DNA of 64,000 bases from Macropodus opercularis (GCA_030770545.1 CM061104.1:13773001-13837000); one strand, 5' to 3'; positions 37,344 to 54,910 are shown, counted from the first letter of the stretch. A program made the numbers and translations. Notes: a model not told the origin generated them from the sequence alone.

Positions 37344-40300
37344 ATGGAGAGCAGTGAGGGGTGAGTGTCGATTACCAACAGTGTCTGACGAAAGTGCAAG
37401 CTGTGGCGTCTGATGTCACTCTGAGCAACTGTGTTTGTTTTCAACATCACCAGCATCAGCCAGTCAGCAAGTGAGACAGTCTCTATGCTAACGCTAGGCT
37501 AACATGCCATCTTTGTTGGAAGCCTCGGTTTGTTGCTCTAGCTGCAGTATTTGTGCTATCAAAACGACAACGGTGTTGTGATGCGCTAACTCGCCTCCTA
37601 CTTCACCATTAGAAACTAAATCTAAAGTAAGCAAATGCAGTAACGTAGTGCAGTCAGTGGTTTGTGCGGGGTCTTAACCTGCAGCCTTCTGTGCTACAAG
37701 CGAACATAACACTGATGATCCATGAGTAGTGATCTATGCTAGCAGCCACAAAAGCATCAATGTGTTGAGACAACAAGTGGCAAAATGCAGTGAAGCAAGT
37801 TTGGCTTTTCATTTGGAAAATCAGATTGTTGTGCAACAAGTTTTAGAAAGGAGATCTTGACATTTCTGTTCCTCAGAATGGAGGTTGATGGCTGGGACCC
37901 CAGTCTGGAGGAAGAACTGGGCATTTCTCTGGACGAGCTGAAGAAGTGGATCGAAGAGGCTGTGGAGAAGAGTGAGATTGTGCAGAAGAAAAGGGCTCAG
38001 CTGACAGAGCTGAAAGAATGGGTGGAGCAGAAAGAGGAGGAGGAAGCAGTGACAGAGAAGCTTCTCAAAGATGCCAACCAGTGAGCTGGAGTCAACTTAT
38101 TGCTTTTATTTATTCAGTGGTAAAAACATTTTTAGGCCATAAACAGACTGTTCAATGTAAAAGCCAGCACTAACTGCTGCAGTGGACACATAGAATCTTA
38201 CACTCAAATGAAAAGCAGTCACAGACCTACTCAATTCAATATTTGTGTTGATAAGAACCGTCTTGATGAAGTCGGCACATCCTGAGGGTTTGATGTTTTC
38301 CTTCCCTCCTTCTTAGGTCTGTAGTGGAGTGCGAGAGGCTGGTGAAGGCCACGTACCATAAGAACGGTCTCGTCTACAGAGAGAGCAGCTCAGAGGATGA
38401 AGGGGACGCAAAGGTGTTGTCATCCGAGGTCATCGAAATAGATGATGATGACGACGATGATGTCATTGCTGTTGGCTGTTGTAAGTAGTAATTATCTTGT
38501 GCAATCTGCAGCAGGAATATGGAATGTTCAGGTTTTATGTGCCTGTTGTCTTGTGTTTTGCACAATGTTTCAGTGGTTCCTCCAAAGAAGCCTCTCCATC
38601 CTGGCAAAGAGTCAGGGGTAAGTAGAGCAAACCAGATTTGAAACCAAATAATAAAGTTTTAGAAAGGCGACAGAGGGGTTGTTAAAACAAAATAACCATG
38701 TATGATGGATGGTTTATTCATTTGTTTTTCCAGGGGAAAGATGTGTCTGCAGCTCTGCAGAAAACAAGTCAGCAGGTACAGAAACTGGCCCAAATAGTCA
38801 GCAAGCCTTCAGGAGGTACATCATTGATTCGATCTCCAGGACAACCTCCAGCCCAGTCAAGTGAGTACACATCCGTATCGTAGGTACTGGTACATCATAT
38901 CTGTGTGAAGACATTTCTGTGTTTGACACATGTGGCCTTTTAACACTTCATCCATATTCAAGATTCACCACCAGCAGTGTTCGTGTCCCAGGCGCCTTCT
39001 CAGTCTATGGCCAGACCAAACTCAAACATGCCAGAAGATGAGCTCACGATCGGGATGAGCATTCTGGGAAAGAAACGCACCAAGACGTGGCACAGAGGAA
39101 CACTGGTTGCTATTAACCCTGTTGGTGTGTTACTTTTAGCTGTTTTAACTGACTTTACATTGACCCTAAACATCCAAAAGCAGCTTGTTAATTTTGATTA
39201 CATTTGTTTTTTTTTCTTTGCTAGTCTTGTTCTGTTCCTCAGTCATTTATGCCACTAATCCTCTGTCCATATGCAGGAAATGGTGTATTTAAGTATAAAG
39301 TGAAGTTTGATAAAGGGAAGAGTCTGCTTTCTGGAAATCACGTGGCCTTTGACTATAATCCCACCCTGGAGAATCTGTATGTTGGAGCGCGTGTTGTTGC
39401 CAAGTACAAGGATGGAAACCTGGTGTGGCTCTATGCTGGAATAGTAGCAGAGATGCCCAACAACAAGAACCGTATGAGGTGAGCAGACCATAGATGATGT
39501 GCAAATACAGAAATCTGTAGCCAAATGAAATTGATTAAGTCTTATGATTTGTGTTTTAGGTTCCTGATATTTTTTGATGATGGCTATGCTTCGTATGTGA
39601 CGCTGCCTGAGCTCCATCCTGTTTGTCGACCGTGTAAGCCCTCAGTTCTCTGTATTCTCGCCTCCTTTCTGTAATATTTAAAGTGCTGTAAATTCTACCA
39701 ACATGCTGCTGGAAATGTTTGCTAAACATTATGATCATGTTTTAGATGTTATTATGGCTGCAGACTGTAATTGTTTCACAGTTTATATATATTCTTTTAA
39801 ATTAGTGGTGAACCAACCCATAAATCAGGCAGGACATTCTTTTGTTTCACAGTACAACATACCTGGGAGGACATAGAAGATGCATCATGTCGAGACTTCA
39901 TTGAGGAGTACATCACTGCGTATCCCAGCAGGCCTATGGTGCTACTGAAGGTCGGCCAGATTATCAAGACCGAGTGGGAGGGGACCTGGTGGAAGAGTAA
40001 AGTGGAGGAGGTGGACGGCAGCTTGGTCAAGATCCTTTTTCTGGTATGTAAATTAGTCCTTTTGTTACTGACCAGTCATTATAGCATTAGGCAGAGGATA
40101 ATCTGTTATTTGGTGTCAATCAGGATGATAAGAGGAGTGAGTGGATCTATCGGGGCTCAACCAGGTTGGAGCCCATGTTTAACCTGAAGATGACAACAGC
40201 CAACGCTCAGGAGAAGAAGCTGGCTGGGCAGCAGAGGACACGACCCAACATGGGTAATGTACACACTTTAAAATGCATACTTCTCTTTTTGGGGTGTCTC

Positions 40301-43300
40301 CATTTTTGTACTTTAAGGGATATTTACATCTGGTATATTACTTACCCTTTATTCTTACTGTTTATTTCAATCTCCAGGGGCTTTGAGAAGCAAGGGCCCC
40401 GTTGTTCAGTACACTAGTGATGGACATGTTGGAGCCTCCCCTGTCAAAGCACCGCAGGGGGACAGTTTTAGCCAGACGGTGCCGACGCCACAACATCAGC
40501 AGCAACGTCCACAGCCCCCACAGCTCCAACAAGCACAGCAAAGCCCTCAGGTTGCTCTGTCGCCGCAGCCTGCACGCATTGAGTGAGTGCTGCTTCCTGA
40601 AAACATAAGCTTATGCACAAATCTATTTTTAGATAATTACATTAATGGAAAATTTCGTTGTACATGTAACATATATGATAATAAACTCCTTATGTTATTA
40701 GCTTTGATGGAAAGCTGAATTAATTGAACTTGTTGTGATATGTACAGGTGGGTCATTTCAAATTGGTGCTGACTTATTGCTTCTTCTTCATGTTTAAGCA
40801 ATAAACATCAGATGGCGAAGAAGAGCACGTCTCCGTTTGTCCCAGGGGTGGGAGGCACACATGCCTCCAAGGTTATGCAGTCCCTCTCCTCCAGTCCTAG
40901 CAACCTTTCCAGGTAAGTCATCCTATTGTATGAGCTGAAATGTGTCCAGTTTGACACATGCACAATAAACACTGTAGAAAGTGATATGTTCTCATACAAT
41001 TCGTGTTTTCAAATCTAACTACTGGTTCTCATGTCTTTTGATTGTGGATCCACAGTGGGAAAGTGTTGACTGCCCCAAACGCTCCTTCACCCACTTTCAC
41101 ACAGTCTTATCAGAAACAGGTGTCCTCTGTTTCTCAAACAACGCCTGCTATCGCTCACCCAATGGCAATCGTCCCACATCAGCCCTCGTACCGTGCCCCA
41201 ACAGACCGCATCTTCTACATGACGCACTCGTGTCAGCCTGCCTGTTTGAACCGTGTTCGACCTGCCAAGCCAGACCGGTATCAAGGGAAAAACCCTCTGC
41301 TCACACCCTTACTCTACGATTTCAGACGTATGACGGGGCGGCGCAAGGTCAACCGGAAGGTAAATGGGAACTAGGCTGAGCTCATTAAAGTATGCTCTTC
41401 ACGTTTTTAACATTATATTCATGTTTCCATCCACAGATGTCTTTCCATGTGATATACAAAGCTCCATGTGGCCTGTGTTTGCGTAACATGGCAGAAATCC
41501 AGCGCTACCTCTTTCAGACACGCTGTGACTTTATATTCTTAGAGATGTTCTGTCTAGATCCCTATGTACTCGTGGACCGGCCCTTCCAACCACAGAAGCC
41601 ATTTTATTACTTTGAAGACATCACCGGGGGAAAGGAGGACATCCCACTGTCCTGTGTCAATGAGATCGACAGCACACCGCCTCCTAAAGTAGCTTACAGT
41701 AAGGACTGAATTGAGATAGAAATGGGTTATGGTAGATGGGCGTGACCAGACTATAGAGAAGTTTATTCTAGTAAACTTTTAAGTCTACCTGAAGGAAATG
41801 AAAACTGTGAAACTTTAAAGTCACATCTCATCATGATGATGTTTAATCAAGATATTAGTTTCTTGTAAACATGAATTAAAGTGTTGTTGCATTAATTAAT
41901 CGATCAGCTTCAACCTTCATGCATGAAGTATTTACTTTTTATATAGATATTAATGGGTTTTCCTCCTTTTCCTTTAGGTAAAGAGCGTATTCCTGAAGAT
42001 GGAGTAGTCATTAACACTAGTTCAGATTTCCTGGTTGGGTGTGATTGCACTGACGGATGTCAAGACAAGTAAGTAAATGAATGCTGTTCACCTGAGACCT
42101 ATCATTTTGCATATGTCTCCCCTTGAGGTTTTAATTATATCTTAATTACAGGTCCAAATGCTCATGTCATCAGCTGACCCTTCAGGCTACAGCTTGTACA
42201 CCAGGGGCGCAGATCAACCCTAATGCTGGCTACTTGCACAAACGATTAGAGGAATGCTTACCCACAGGGTCAGTCCAAAGCACTTCTCACTTGTCTGTAC
42301 TCTGATAATTAAATCCTCTCTCATCTCTTGTAACATAAGAACATAATTACACCTAGATCTACTGGCTAATCTTCTTGTCTTGTCTCAGAGGTCGTTTCTT
42401 TATCTGTCTGCTTGTTTTTGTTGGATTCTCAGGATCTACGAATGTAATAAGAGGTGTAAATGTTGTGCTAAGATGTGCACCAACCGGCTGGTGCAGCATG
42501 GGTTGCAGGTTCGTCTTCAGCTCTTCAAGACCCAGAATAAAGGATGGGGCATCCGCTGTCTGGATGATGTGGCCAAAGGATCTTTTGTCTGCATCTATGC
42601 AGGTGAGTAAAGGGAACAGAATGGTTTAACCATGGCAGGGGTGCAGTGTTATCCAGACTGGTTGTTTATTAGGATGCTTCATTGAATAATTTGATTGCAT
42701 AATGACTTCATTTCCCTTTTCTTTTATATTTTCAGGAAAAATCTTGACAGATGACTTTGCTGACAAAGAAGGTCTTGAAATGGGTGATGAGTACTTTGCC
42801 AACTTGGATCATATAGAGAGTGTGGAAAACTTCAAGGAGGGTTACGAGAGTGAGGCTCACTGTTCAGACAGCGAGGGCAGTGGTGTGGACCTTTCCAGGA
42901 TAAAAATTCTGCCGTCTGCCTTAGCGTCAGCTAACTCTGTGGGGCGTCTGTCCAGAAAGGGTAAGTCCAATCCAGTCCACTCCTGGATCACCTCAGGACT
43001 GGACCAAAGGTGATCAAGGCAGCACCCAATTTCTTTGACTAGATTCTCTATTTGGTTTTGTGACCCAAGTAGGTTTATTTGTCTTCGTTTTTGTCTGTGA
43101 ATGTTTTTTCACATTTTTTTCCTGTCTCAGGCCAAAGTTTAAGCTCATCGGATGACAGCAATGATGACGATGACAGAGACTCTAAAAGTGAGGACGATAG
43201 CGACAGTTCGGATGATACGTTTGTGAAGGACAATTACTACAACTCCAGCTCTGTGTGGAGGAGTTACACCACACGTGGGCAGGTCAAGGGCAACAAGGAA

Positions 43301-45248
43301 GGTGAGATACTTACTGAACTGTCACTCAGAGGAGGCCACTGATCTTTCATTTGAAAAAAGTTTAAAGTTTCCAGTAAGACATGATGCTGTTTATGCTGTG
43401 TTAGCAGACAAGAAATACACATTCTCGCCTACAGCTTTTTGCAAGGAGCTGCAGTGTGTTGGAAGATTTCCGTTTTGTCTTCTGCCCCAGGGAGTCAAGA
43501 CAGCAAAGATGGATTGAGTGCATCAGCCAGGGGAACTGACGATGACAAACCGCCTTCCATGCCAGAGGAGTCTGGGAAGAGCAAAGTGGCTTCCTGGCTC
43601 ACCAACCAGGGAATTAAGAAGGTGAGTACAGAGTGCGTAAAGCAAGAATAATGTTTTCTGAAACTGATCACTTCCTTTTATAGAATGCCTGCAGTGTCTC
43701 TCAGAAATTAGATATGTAACGTTTTTTGAGTAACCTGCTTCTGATTTAGATTAGTTAATTTTTTTTTGGAATTCCTTTTCTATTTTCTGCAGCAGGAACC
43801 TGGAGACAGCAAGAGGTGTGTTAGTCTTTCCATAATACATTTTCAACAATTTATGTTGTCATTTTCAACTGCTGCTTACAATGAACGGTTAACCACTTAT
43901 GCACTAATACCATCTAAAGTTAGAAGGCTTTTAGGATTAATATTGTATTTTTGGCAGTCAGGTGAAGTCAGAAATGGGGAAGAAGCAGGATGTGATGACT
44001 CTATCTGACAGTGACGATGTTCAGACCATCAGCTCGGGATCTGAAGACAACAAGGAGAGAGAGAAAGCCGCCACCGGTAGAGAGAGATGAAAGAAGAAAG
44101 ACGTTACAAACACATGGGTTTTAACTGTAATCATTGTTTCATTTTGCTGTTGCCATCTTGTTCAGGTATTACTAAGAAGCAGGTAGCGGTTAAATCTACA
44201 CGTGGCATCGCCCTGAAGGGCAACCACAGCCTGATGGTAAAAACCGGTGCAGCTGGAGCAGGGGGAGGGCCGGAGGGTCAGGGAAAACCAGGACAGCAGG
44301 GACAGCCTGGAGCAGGCGGAGACAACACTCCCAAAAACACTCGCCAGTTCTTTGATGGTGAAGAGTCCTGCTACATCATTGATGCCAAGTTGGAAGGCAA
44401 CCTCGGACGTTACCTCAATGTAAATATCTAATATAATAACAGTAGCAATCTCAGTATAGAGTCTGATGCCACTTGAAGTATTGGTGCCATGTGTTTAACT
44501 GTCACTTCTGTGTCTTACAGCACAGCTGCAGTCCTAACCTTTTTGTCCAGAATGTGTTTGTGGACACACATGATTTGCGGTTTCCCTGGGTTGCGTTTTT
44601 TGCCAGCAAGTGAGTCTTAATAAATGTCCAGTTAATCACCGGTAGTTCAGTATTGTCTTGAGGTTTGTGCATATCTCTTTGAATGTCGCAGCAGTCCCAG
44701 TAGATCGCTAATTTCTCCATTTGCATAACAAATGAATGTGTGTGGGGACGTTGCTGTGAGGTTTTCCGAGATGTCACTGCAATGTGATGTGACAGAAGTT
44801 GAGACAAAGCAACGTCTGACTTTTGGCTTTTATTAAATGTCTTCTCAGTAGCGGATCCTGTGAGCTCTGTCTGAGAAACCGAGAACTCCCTGGTCGAGTC
44901 CTAGGCCATGTGGACGTTTTTTTAGTGGACAAAGAGCTACAGGGCTTATTTTTAACACGAGGCCGTCTTGGTGGCCACGGCCTGAGGGTGGCACTGCTGT
45001 GTCATTCAGTGGTTTTATGTCCTGCAGTGCTTCCCTGTTAAACTATAAACACACATGCCATGGTATTAATGGGCTGCATTAGTAAAAGGCTTTAATCTGC
45101 AGCACGTTGATGTAATCTTTGTGTGTGCAGGCGAATCCGCGCCGGCACAGAGCTGACCTGGGACTACAACTACGAGGTGGGCAGTGTGGAGGGCAAAGTG
45201 CTGCTGTGCTGCTGCGGATCCACTGAATGCAGAGGACGACTGCTGTGA
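37344..45248 (+). CDS. setdb1: Histone H3-K9 methyltransferase SETDB1
   Basis: Nuclear enzyme that trimethylates H3K9 and silences genes and transposons with KAP1/ATF7IP. Exons: 37344-37360, 37877-38080, 38317-38480, 38574-38617, 38734-38860, 38963-39124, 39277-39478, 39560-39633, 39853-40043, 40124-40253, 40378-40582, 40799-40912, 41056-41359, 41437-41698, 41978-42068, 42152-42268, 42433-42602, 42736-42960, 43131-43301, 43491-43621, 43793-43815, 43958-44076, 44166-44419, 44521-44609, 45131-45248. Total 1235 residues; human 1291. N-terminal coiled coil, acidic stretch, triple Tudor region (about 215-435, with GKKRTKTWHRGTL and LIFFDDGYASYV), MBD (about 590-680), cysteine-rich pre-SET (CDCTDGC, CSCHQ), SET N-half (GWGIRCLDD, CIYAGKILTDD), a long acidic insert, SET C-half (NHSCSPNLFVQN, TWDYNYEVG) and post-SET CCCGSTECRGRLL. 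Translation could instead start at 37878 (MEVDGWD). The paralogue is not assigned. Confidence 0.96.
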
Positions 45249-45385
45249 CCTGCAGCTGTGGCGGCTCCTTCGGCTTCACATGTAAAAACTCACTTTTTGG
45301 GTTTTTTTTATTACAGCGTTTTCCTTTATGCTTTGGGACACATTTACTGTATTATTTTATCCATGACATGTTTTCTTTACAGCTG

Positions 45386-45391
45386 AATAAA
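45386..45391 (+). promoter_or_regulatory. setdb1: Probable polyadenylation signal, setdb1
   Basis: AATAAA 138 bp after the setdb1 stop codon, with a T-rich stretch before it. The rec8 start codon is only about 420 bp further on, so the two genes are closely packed. Confidence 0.55.
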
Positions 45392-45710
45392 ATATGTTCT
45401 TCAATGAGCCGCAGCTCCTGCATCTGCTCCTTTCATGAGCCACACAAACACAAATGATATTTATGGAGAATAAAGCAAATCAGAGTTTAATTGAAAACTA
45501 TAAATAATTTTAATCTCGGTCATGAACGTATTCTAGTAACTATCATAAACCAGGTGTTTACTTCTGTCGCGTCATCTGAGTTTTATGAACCGTCTTTTTT
45601 AGTATTCATTGCGTACCAAGCGCTTGGCGATTATCAAGTTATATAAAAGATGTTTCTAGTAGATCAAGTGGAAAACCGGTATTATTTCAAATGCTCACAG
45701 CGGATTTTGA

Positions 45711-45715
45711 CCAAT
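45711..45715 (+). promoter_or_regulatory. rec8: CCAAT box in the rec8 promoter
   Basis: TTGACCAATCAG is a canonical NF-Y site, 98 bp before the rec8 start codon, inside a 564-bp setdb1-rec8 spacer. Confidence 0.5.
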
Positions 45716-45812
45716 CAGTTGTCAGGCCGAAGTAAATAACGCGTCAAACAGGCATCTCTGCTCAGTCTGTGTCTTCTGTCGGCCGACATCGTCTCTTTCA
45801 TTTGTTTCCAAA

Positions 45813-50428
<4,616 letters not shown>

Positions 50429-51423
50429 CCAAGACATCATGGTTGTTCACACCAGCTTCCTGTTCCAACTGTGTGTTCGAAACGCTGGAATATAATACAG
50501 ATAGAGATATTTTGTGGATGATCATTTCAGATTTGACACACAGGATTAGATATTGCTGGATTTTGTTGATATGTTTGAAACGACAGCAGTTCTTACGGCA
50601 CAAATCTGTTGTTTTGTCTTGTTGCTCATTGCTGATGTGATCAATAATCTGTATCACCTTCGAATATTTTTACTGTTTTCATAGTTTTTTTTAAATATTT
50701 TTACTAAGCTCATGTTATTCAGTCTAGAAAGAAACGTGCACCTGTTCAAGTGACGTTTCCCTTTGAATATGAACTTCAAAATAAAAGCTTTGCACGAGCT
50801 CCCTCGGTTATTCCTGTAAAGGAAAGAATGCAGAGGAGGACAGGTGTGGCAAAACATTGCAGAGGTTAAGAAGTACAAGCAGGAGAGTGAGTAAGTTCAG
50901 TGAAACCAGATCTCGCTGCCCCCCTGCCTCCTGCTCCTCGCCCTCCTTTCGGCCCTCCGTCACTACCGCTGACCACATCTTGATTCTCTCTCTGAAGACT
51001 CTCTTAGGGGGGTGTGACCGAGGTTTATAATTAGCTTCTGTCTCAGCTTCGTTTCCGTCTCAGTCTGTTTTTCTCTTGTATTTCAGCTGTCTTCTTCCAT
51101 TTCTCCGCTGTTTGATTTTCACTTTCCTTTATTCCTCCTTGATTTTGGAGAGACTGTGAAGTTCTGTCTCTTCTTCGCTTCTGGTTTCCGTTGACAACTC
51201 TCCAGGCTTTTTTTTACTTTGTCACATCTCCATGTCGTCTAGCTTTTCTGTGCTTTAATATTGTATTATCCGGACCCCTGTGCTTTCTCTCTCCACAACT
51301 TCACAATTTTAATGCTGGCTCCGCTTCACCCGTCTCTCTCCTTCACCTTCCCCGACCTCCCTCCATCCTCCTCTCTTCCTCTCAGACTTGTCCTTTCTCT
51401 GAATAGCCCTGCAGTTCTGCGTA
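50429..51423 (+). other. rec8 3' UTR and rec8-clk2 spacer
   Basis: Contains AATAAA at 50780-50785 as the likely rec8 polyadenylation signal. From about 50900 the sequence becomes very pyrimidine-rich (TCTC/CTTC runs). No RS-encoding exon for the kinase downstream can be found here. Confidence 0.6.
50780..50785 (+). promoter_or_regulatory. rec8: Probable polyadenylation signal, rec8
   Basis: AATAAA about 350 bp after the rec8 stop codon. Confidence 0.5.
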
Positions 51424-54400
51424 ATGGGAAAGACAGAGCTGAATTCTCTCTACAACGCTTTTCTGGACTGCATTTGCCTCTGCCTGACTGTGAGTATCTC
51501 CACTCCATTTTCTGTGCATGCATTTGTATTTTCTGTATGTGTTTAGGTGCTTGCTTTGTGCATGATCTTTTCCACGGCCCGTGTTCTGTCAGTCTTTGCT
51601 CAGCAGCACACGCAGGAGTCCTGGTATTAATAACAAGCTCAGAATGTGGATGGTAATAGAGACTCAGCTCCTCTGAAGAGGCCAGGAATTATTTGACATC
51701 GCTTATTAACCTCGTTTAGCACAAGCTCAGGTCGTCAAGATCACAACAGTGTAAGCTCACACTTCTAATGAGTTTTTATAACCATAGCCACGTGAAGCAA
51801 TGTGAGGTTTTGAAGAACGTATATGAGGTTTAGCACTTTTCAAGGCAGGTTTGTTTCACTCTGTGTACATACAGTTAGTCAGGTGTGCGTCCAGCTGGTG
51901 ACCTTTGACTTTTAAGTCTAGTGGTCAGTCAGGTTGACCTCTGTCCTCATTTTACTCCTTTTGCTCCACTTGTTCCTTTTGCTTCATGGACTTTGTTTCC
52001 AGCGTAGCAGCAGTGAGGCAGCGGGCGACAACGAGAGGGACACTGAGAATGGTCACCTGATCTATAAAAGTGGGGACATCCTGGAAGACAGATGTAAGTA
52101 TCAGCTGGGGAAACGTTGGCAGGCTAAATAAAAATGCTCCAGATTTAACTTTGATATGTTTCGCAGATGAGATAGTCGACACTTTAGGTGAGGGCACTTT
52201 TGGGAAGGTGGTACAATGTGTGGATCACAGCAGGTAATTTGCATCATCAGGACGAAGGTTGGGCCCGTTTAATGTTTGCTGGTTATAACCTGTGTTTTAA
52301 TACGCAGAGGAGGAAGTCGAATCGCTCTGAAGATTATTAGGAACCTTGACAAATATAGAGAAGCAGCCAAACTGGAAATCAATGTGCTGCAGGAGATTAG
52401 TGAGAAAGACCCACACAACAAACAGTGAGTCATTTCTGGACATATCTGTGATGACGTTTGTCTTTTTGTTGGTCTTCCCTACATTTCATCTCTCTGTGTC
52501 CTATCAGTCACTGTGTGCAGATGCTCAACTGGTTCAGCTACTACGGTCACATGTGCATCTCATTCGAGCTGCTTTCTCTCAGCACCTTCGACTTCTTGAA
52601 GGCAAACAACTTCCTGCCTTATCCTCTTACCCAGATCCGACACATGGCCCACCAGATCTGCCAGGCTGTTCGCTGTGAGTCCAGTCACGCAGTACCACCC
52701 ATCATTTTTTCTCTTACGCGTCTGGATTAATGTCAGTGTTGACAGTAAGCAGATTATCCACAGCTATCCCACAGACAGAGCATCAAACAAACCAGGTAGG
52801 TGTTTAGACTGTTACATGTACCGAAAGCGGCAGCACAACCAAGACACACAAAGCTCAGTGCACCACGTTTTACTTTACGATCAACATCTGATAAGAACAC
52901 TCAGCTTCTAGTTTAGCTGTTTAGCAACCTAACATGGCGAACATGTAGCCAGTGTGGCTACATGAAGCTTTTCCACTACCCTCACATTAAATCACTTGGT
53001 CAGAGGAGGGCGTCAACTCACACCTGATGTTTCCCGTTCCTCCGTCTCCGCTGCAGTTCTTCATGACAACAAGCTGACTCACACCGACCTGAAGCCGGAG
53101 AACATCCTCTTTGTCAGCTCGGACTATTCCCTCATCTACAACCCTGACAAGGTTAGAAACAGCTGTGAGCATTAACGTTTGAACCTTCAGGTTTAAAAAG
53201 AAAATAATGCAGACAAAACTAAAATATAAAGATAAGCTCAAGTTTTTATTATTATTTATTTCATTTTTTATCTTGTTTCTGTAATTTTGCTACTATTACA
53301 TTACATTACATTACATACAAAATTAAAATTGAAGGTAGTTACTGAAACTGGATGGGTGAGGAAATCAGCTGTAAAATCAAGATGTCGCCTGGTTTATGTT
53401 TACTGCAAACATCCCACAGCCAAAGAATGACAATTCAATTCAATTCAACTTTATTTATATAGCGCCAATTCACAACATCAGTTATCTCAAGGCACTTTAC
53501 AAGTAAGGTTTTAAGACCTTACACAACTAAACCCAACAAATGACACTGTTTGTTGTGCAGCAATTGCTTTTTACTTTCACATGTTTAAAGCATAGTTCTC
53601 CTCTCTCTTCTCCTGAATTCACCAGAAATGTAGTGAGAGGAGAATCAACGACACCACAGTACGGCTGGTTGACTTTGGCAGTGCCACCTTTGACTACGAA
53701 CACCACTCGGTTATCATTTCTACACGTCACTACCGGGCTCCTGAAGTGATCCTGGGTAAGAGATGCTGATTGAAAGCATAGACTAACCAGAGCTGTCAGT
53801 TCTGCTTAGCCGGCTTTGAAGCTCTGATTGCTTGATGCACTCTTGCAGAGCTGGGCTGGAGTCACCCCTGTGACGTCTGGAGTATTGGCTGCATCCTGTT
53901 TGAATACTACGAGGGCTTCACGCTGTTCCAGGTAATGTGTGTGTTTGCACCTGCTGAATTACATCATGCAAAAATGCAGGTGATCTACAGTATTAACCTA
54001 CTCAGTGTATTCACAACAGACTCATGACAATAAGGAGCATCTTGCTATAATGGAGAGAATTCAGGGTCCAGTTCCTCAGAGAATGATCCAAAGAAGCAGG
54101 TAAACAATGAAACTGTTAAACCCAAACTCCAAATGTCTTTCTGATAAACCGATGCTTTGTCCTTAAGAAAGCAGAAATATTTCCACCGCGGGCGTCTAGA
54201 CTGGAACGAGTGCTCCAAGGCTGGACGCTATGTGAGAACCAAGTGCAAACCATTAAGGGTGAGCTTTCCACTTCCAAGCATAGCCTTAGTCTATCAGCTG
54301 CCTCAGTCAGCACGTTCATAACTAATCCATGCTTTTTCAGAAGTATCTGTTGTCGTACGGGGCAGAACATCACCAGTTTTTTGATCTTTTGGAAAGGATG

Positions 54401-54523
54401 CTGGAGTATGAACCGTCCAATCGGATCTCTCCTTCGTCTGTTCTGTGCCACCCCTTTTTCCTGCCCCTCATTCATCCAGGAAGGAGTCAAGTCTTAAGGA
54501 ACAGCTGTGATATGAGCAGATGA
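51424..54523 (+). CDS. clk2: CDC-like kinase, CLK2-type (LAMMER kinase), short N-terminus
   Basis: Dual-specificity kinase of the family that phosphorylates SR splicing factors in the nucleus. Exons: 51424-51489 (uncertain), 52003-52093, 52167-52233, 52308-52424, 52508-52674, 53057-53151, 53626-53755, 53849-53931, 54020-54099, 54168-54258, 54341-54523. Total 389 residues; human CLK2 is about 499. The kinase core is complete: LGEGTFGKV, IALKII with the lysine, HTDLKPENILF, VDFGSATFD, STRHYRAPEV and CDVWSIGC. The family signature reads EHLAIMERIQG instead of EHLAMMERI. The end NSCDMSR resembles CLK2 (SSRDISR). Only RSSSEAAGDNERD remains where CLK proteins have a long RS-rich region. The proposed first exon (MGKTELNSLYNAFLDCICLCLT) fits phase and splice sites but resembles nothing known, so the true 5' end may be missing. 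Confidence 0.85.
53432..53525. repeat. Teleost interspersed repeat fragment
   Basis: CAATTCAATTCAACTTTATTTATATAGCGCCAATTCACAAC... followed by TCAAGGCACTTTACAAGTAAGG, in a clk2 intron. This motif is very common in fish genomes as the tail of interspersed elements. Family not assigned. Confidence 0.75.
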
Positions 54524-54904
54524 CCCTGGATAGCTGGGACTAGTAGCCTCTCTCAGATCATGTTAGGTTCTCTGAGGAGAAATGCATGTGAATGTAAAAA
54601 TAATGACTACAAGCTCTACAGCTTCATTATACCGTTATGTTTTCGATTTTGTTATTACTGCTGATCAAGGCTTCTTTTGTTGACTCGGACTCTGAAAAGC
54701 CACATCAGGCATCATTTCCTATCCGTGTTTTCATCATGGGCCTTATTGAATTTGTTCTGATTGATTTTTAGTCACTGTGTTCCTACATTTTCCTTTTTGG
54801 AAAAAGAACAAGGCCTTTTCTCTATCAACCAAAAGTACTTCTCTTATGGACTGATGATGACTAGAAGAACCTCTGACAGGTCCAGAGAAACTCACTGGTC
54901 TCTT

Positions 54905-54910
54905 AATAAA
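54905..54910 (+). promoter_or_regulatory. clk2: Possible polyadenylation signal, clk2
   Basis: AATAAA about 380 bp after the clk2 stop codon. Confidence 0.45.

Noticed and set aside
41698..41709. Stop codon after AYSKD in setdb1, suggesting a truncated protein
   Set aside because: A consensus donor (A/GTAAGG) at 41699 removes it and the next exon continues with the conserved KERIP.
44823..45041. Open frame inside the last setdb1 intron (GSCELCLRNRELPGRVLGHVDV...)
   Set aside because: The flanking exons join perfectly without it and the sequence does not resemble SETDB1 or any family I know.
52675..52800. Possible extra clk2 exon ending at a GTAGGT donor near 52796
   Set aside because: The kinase sequence VRFLHDNKLTH is continuous from 52674 to 53057; inserting this segment would break a conserved helix.
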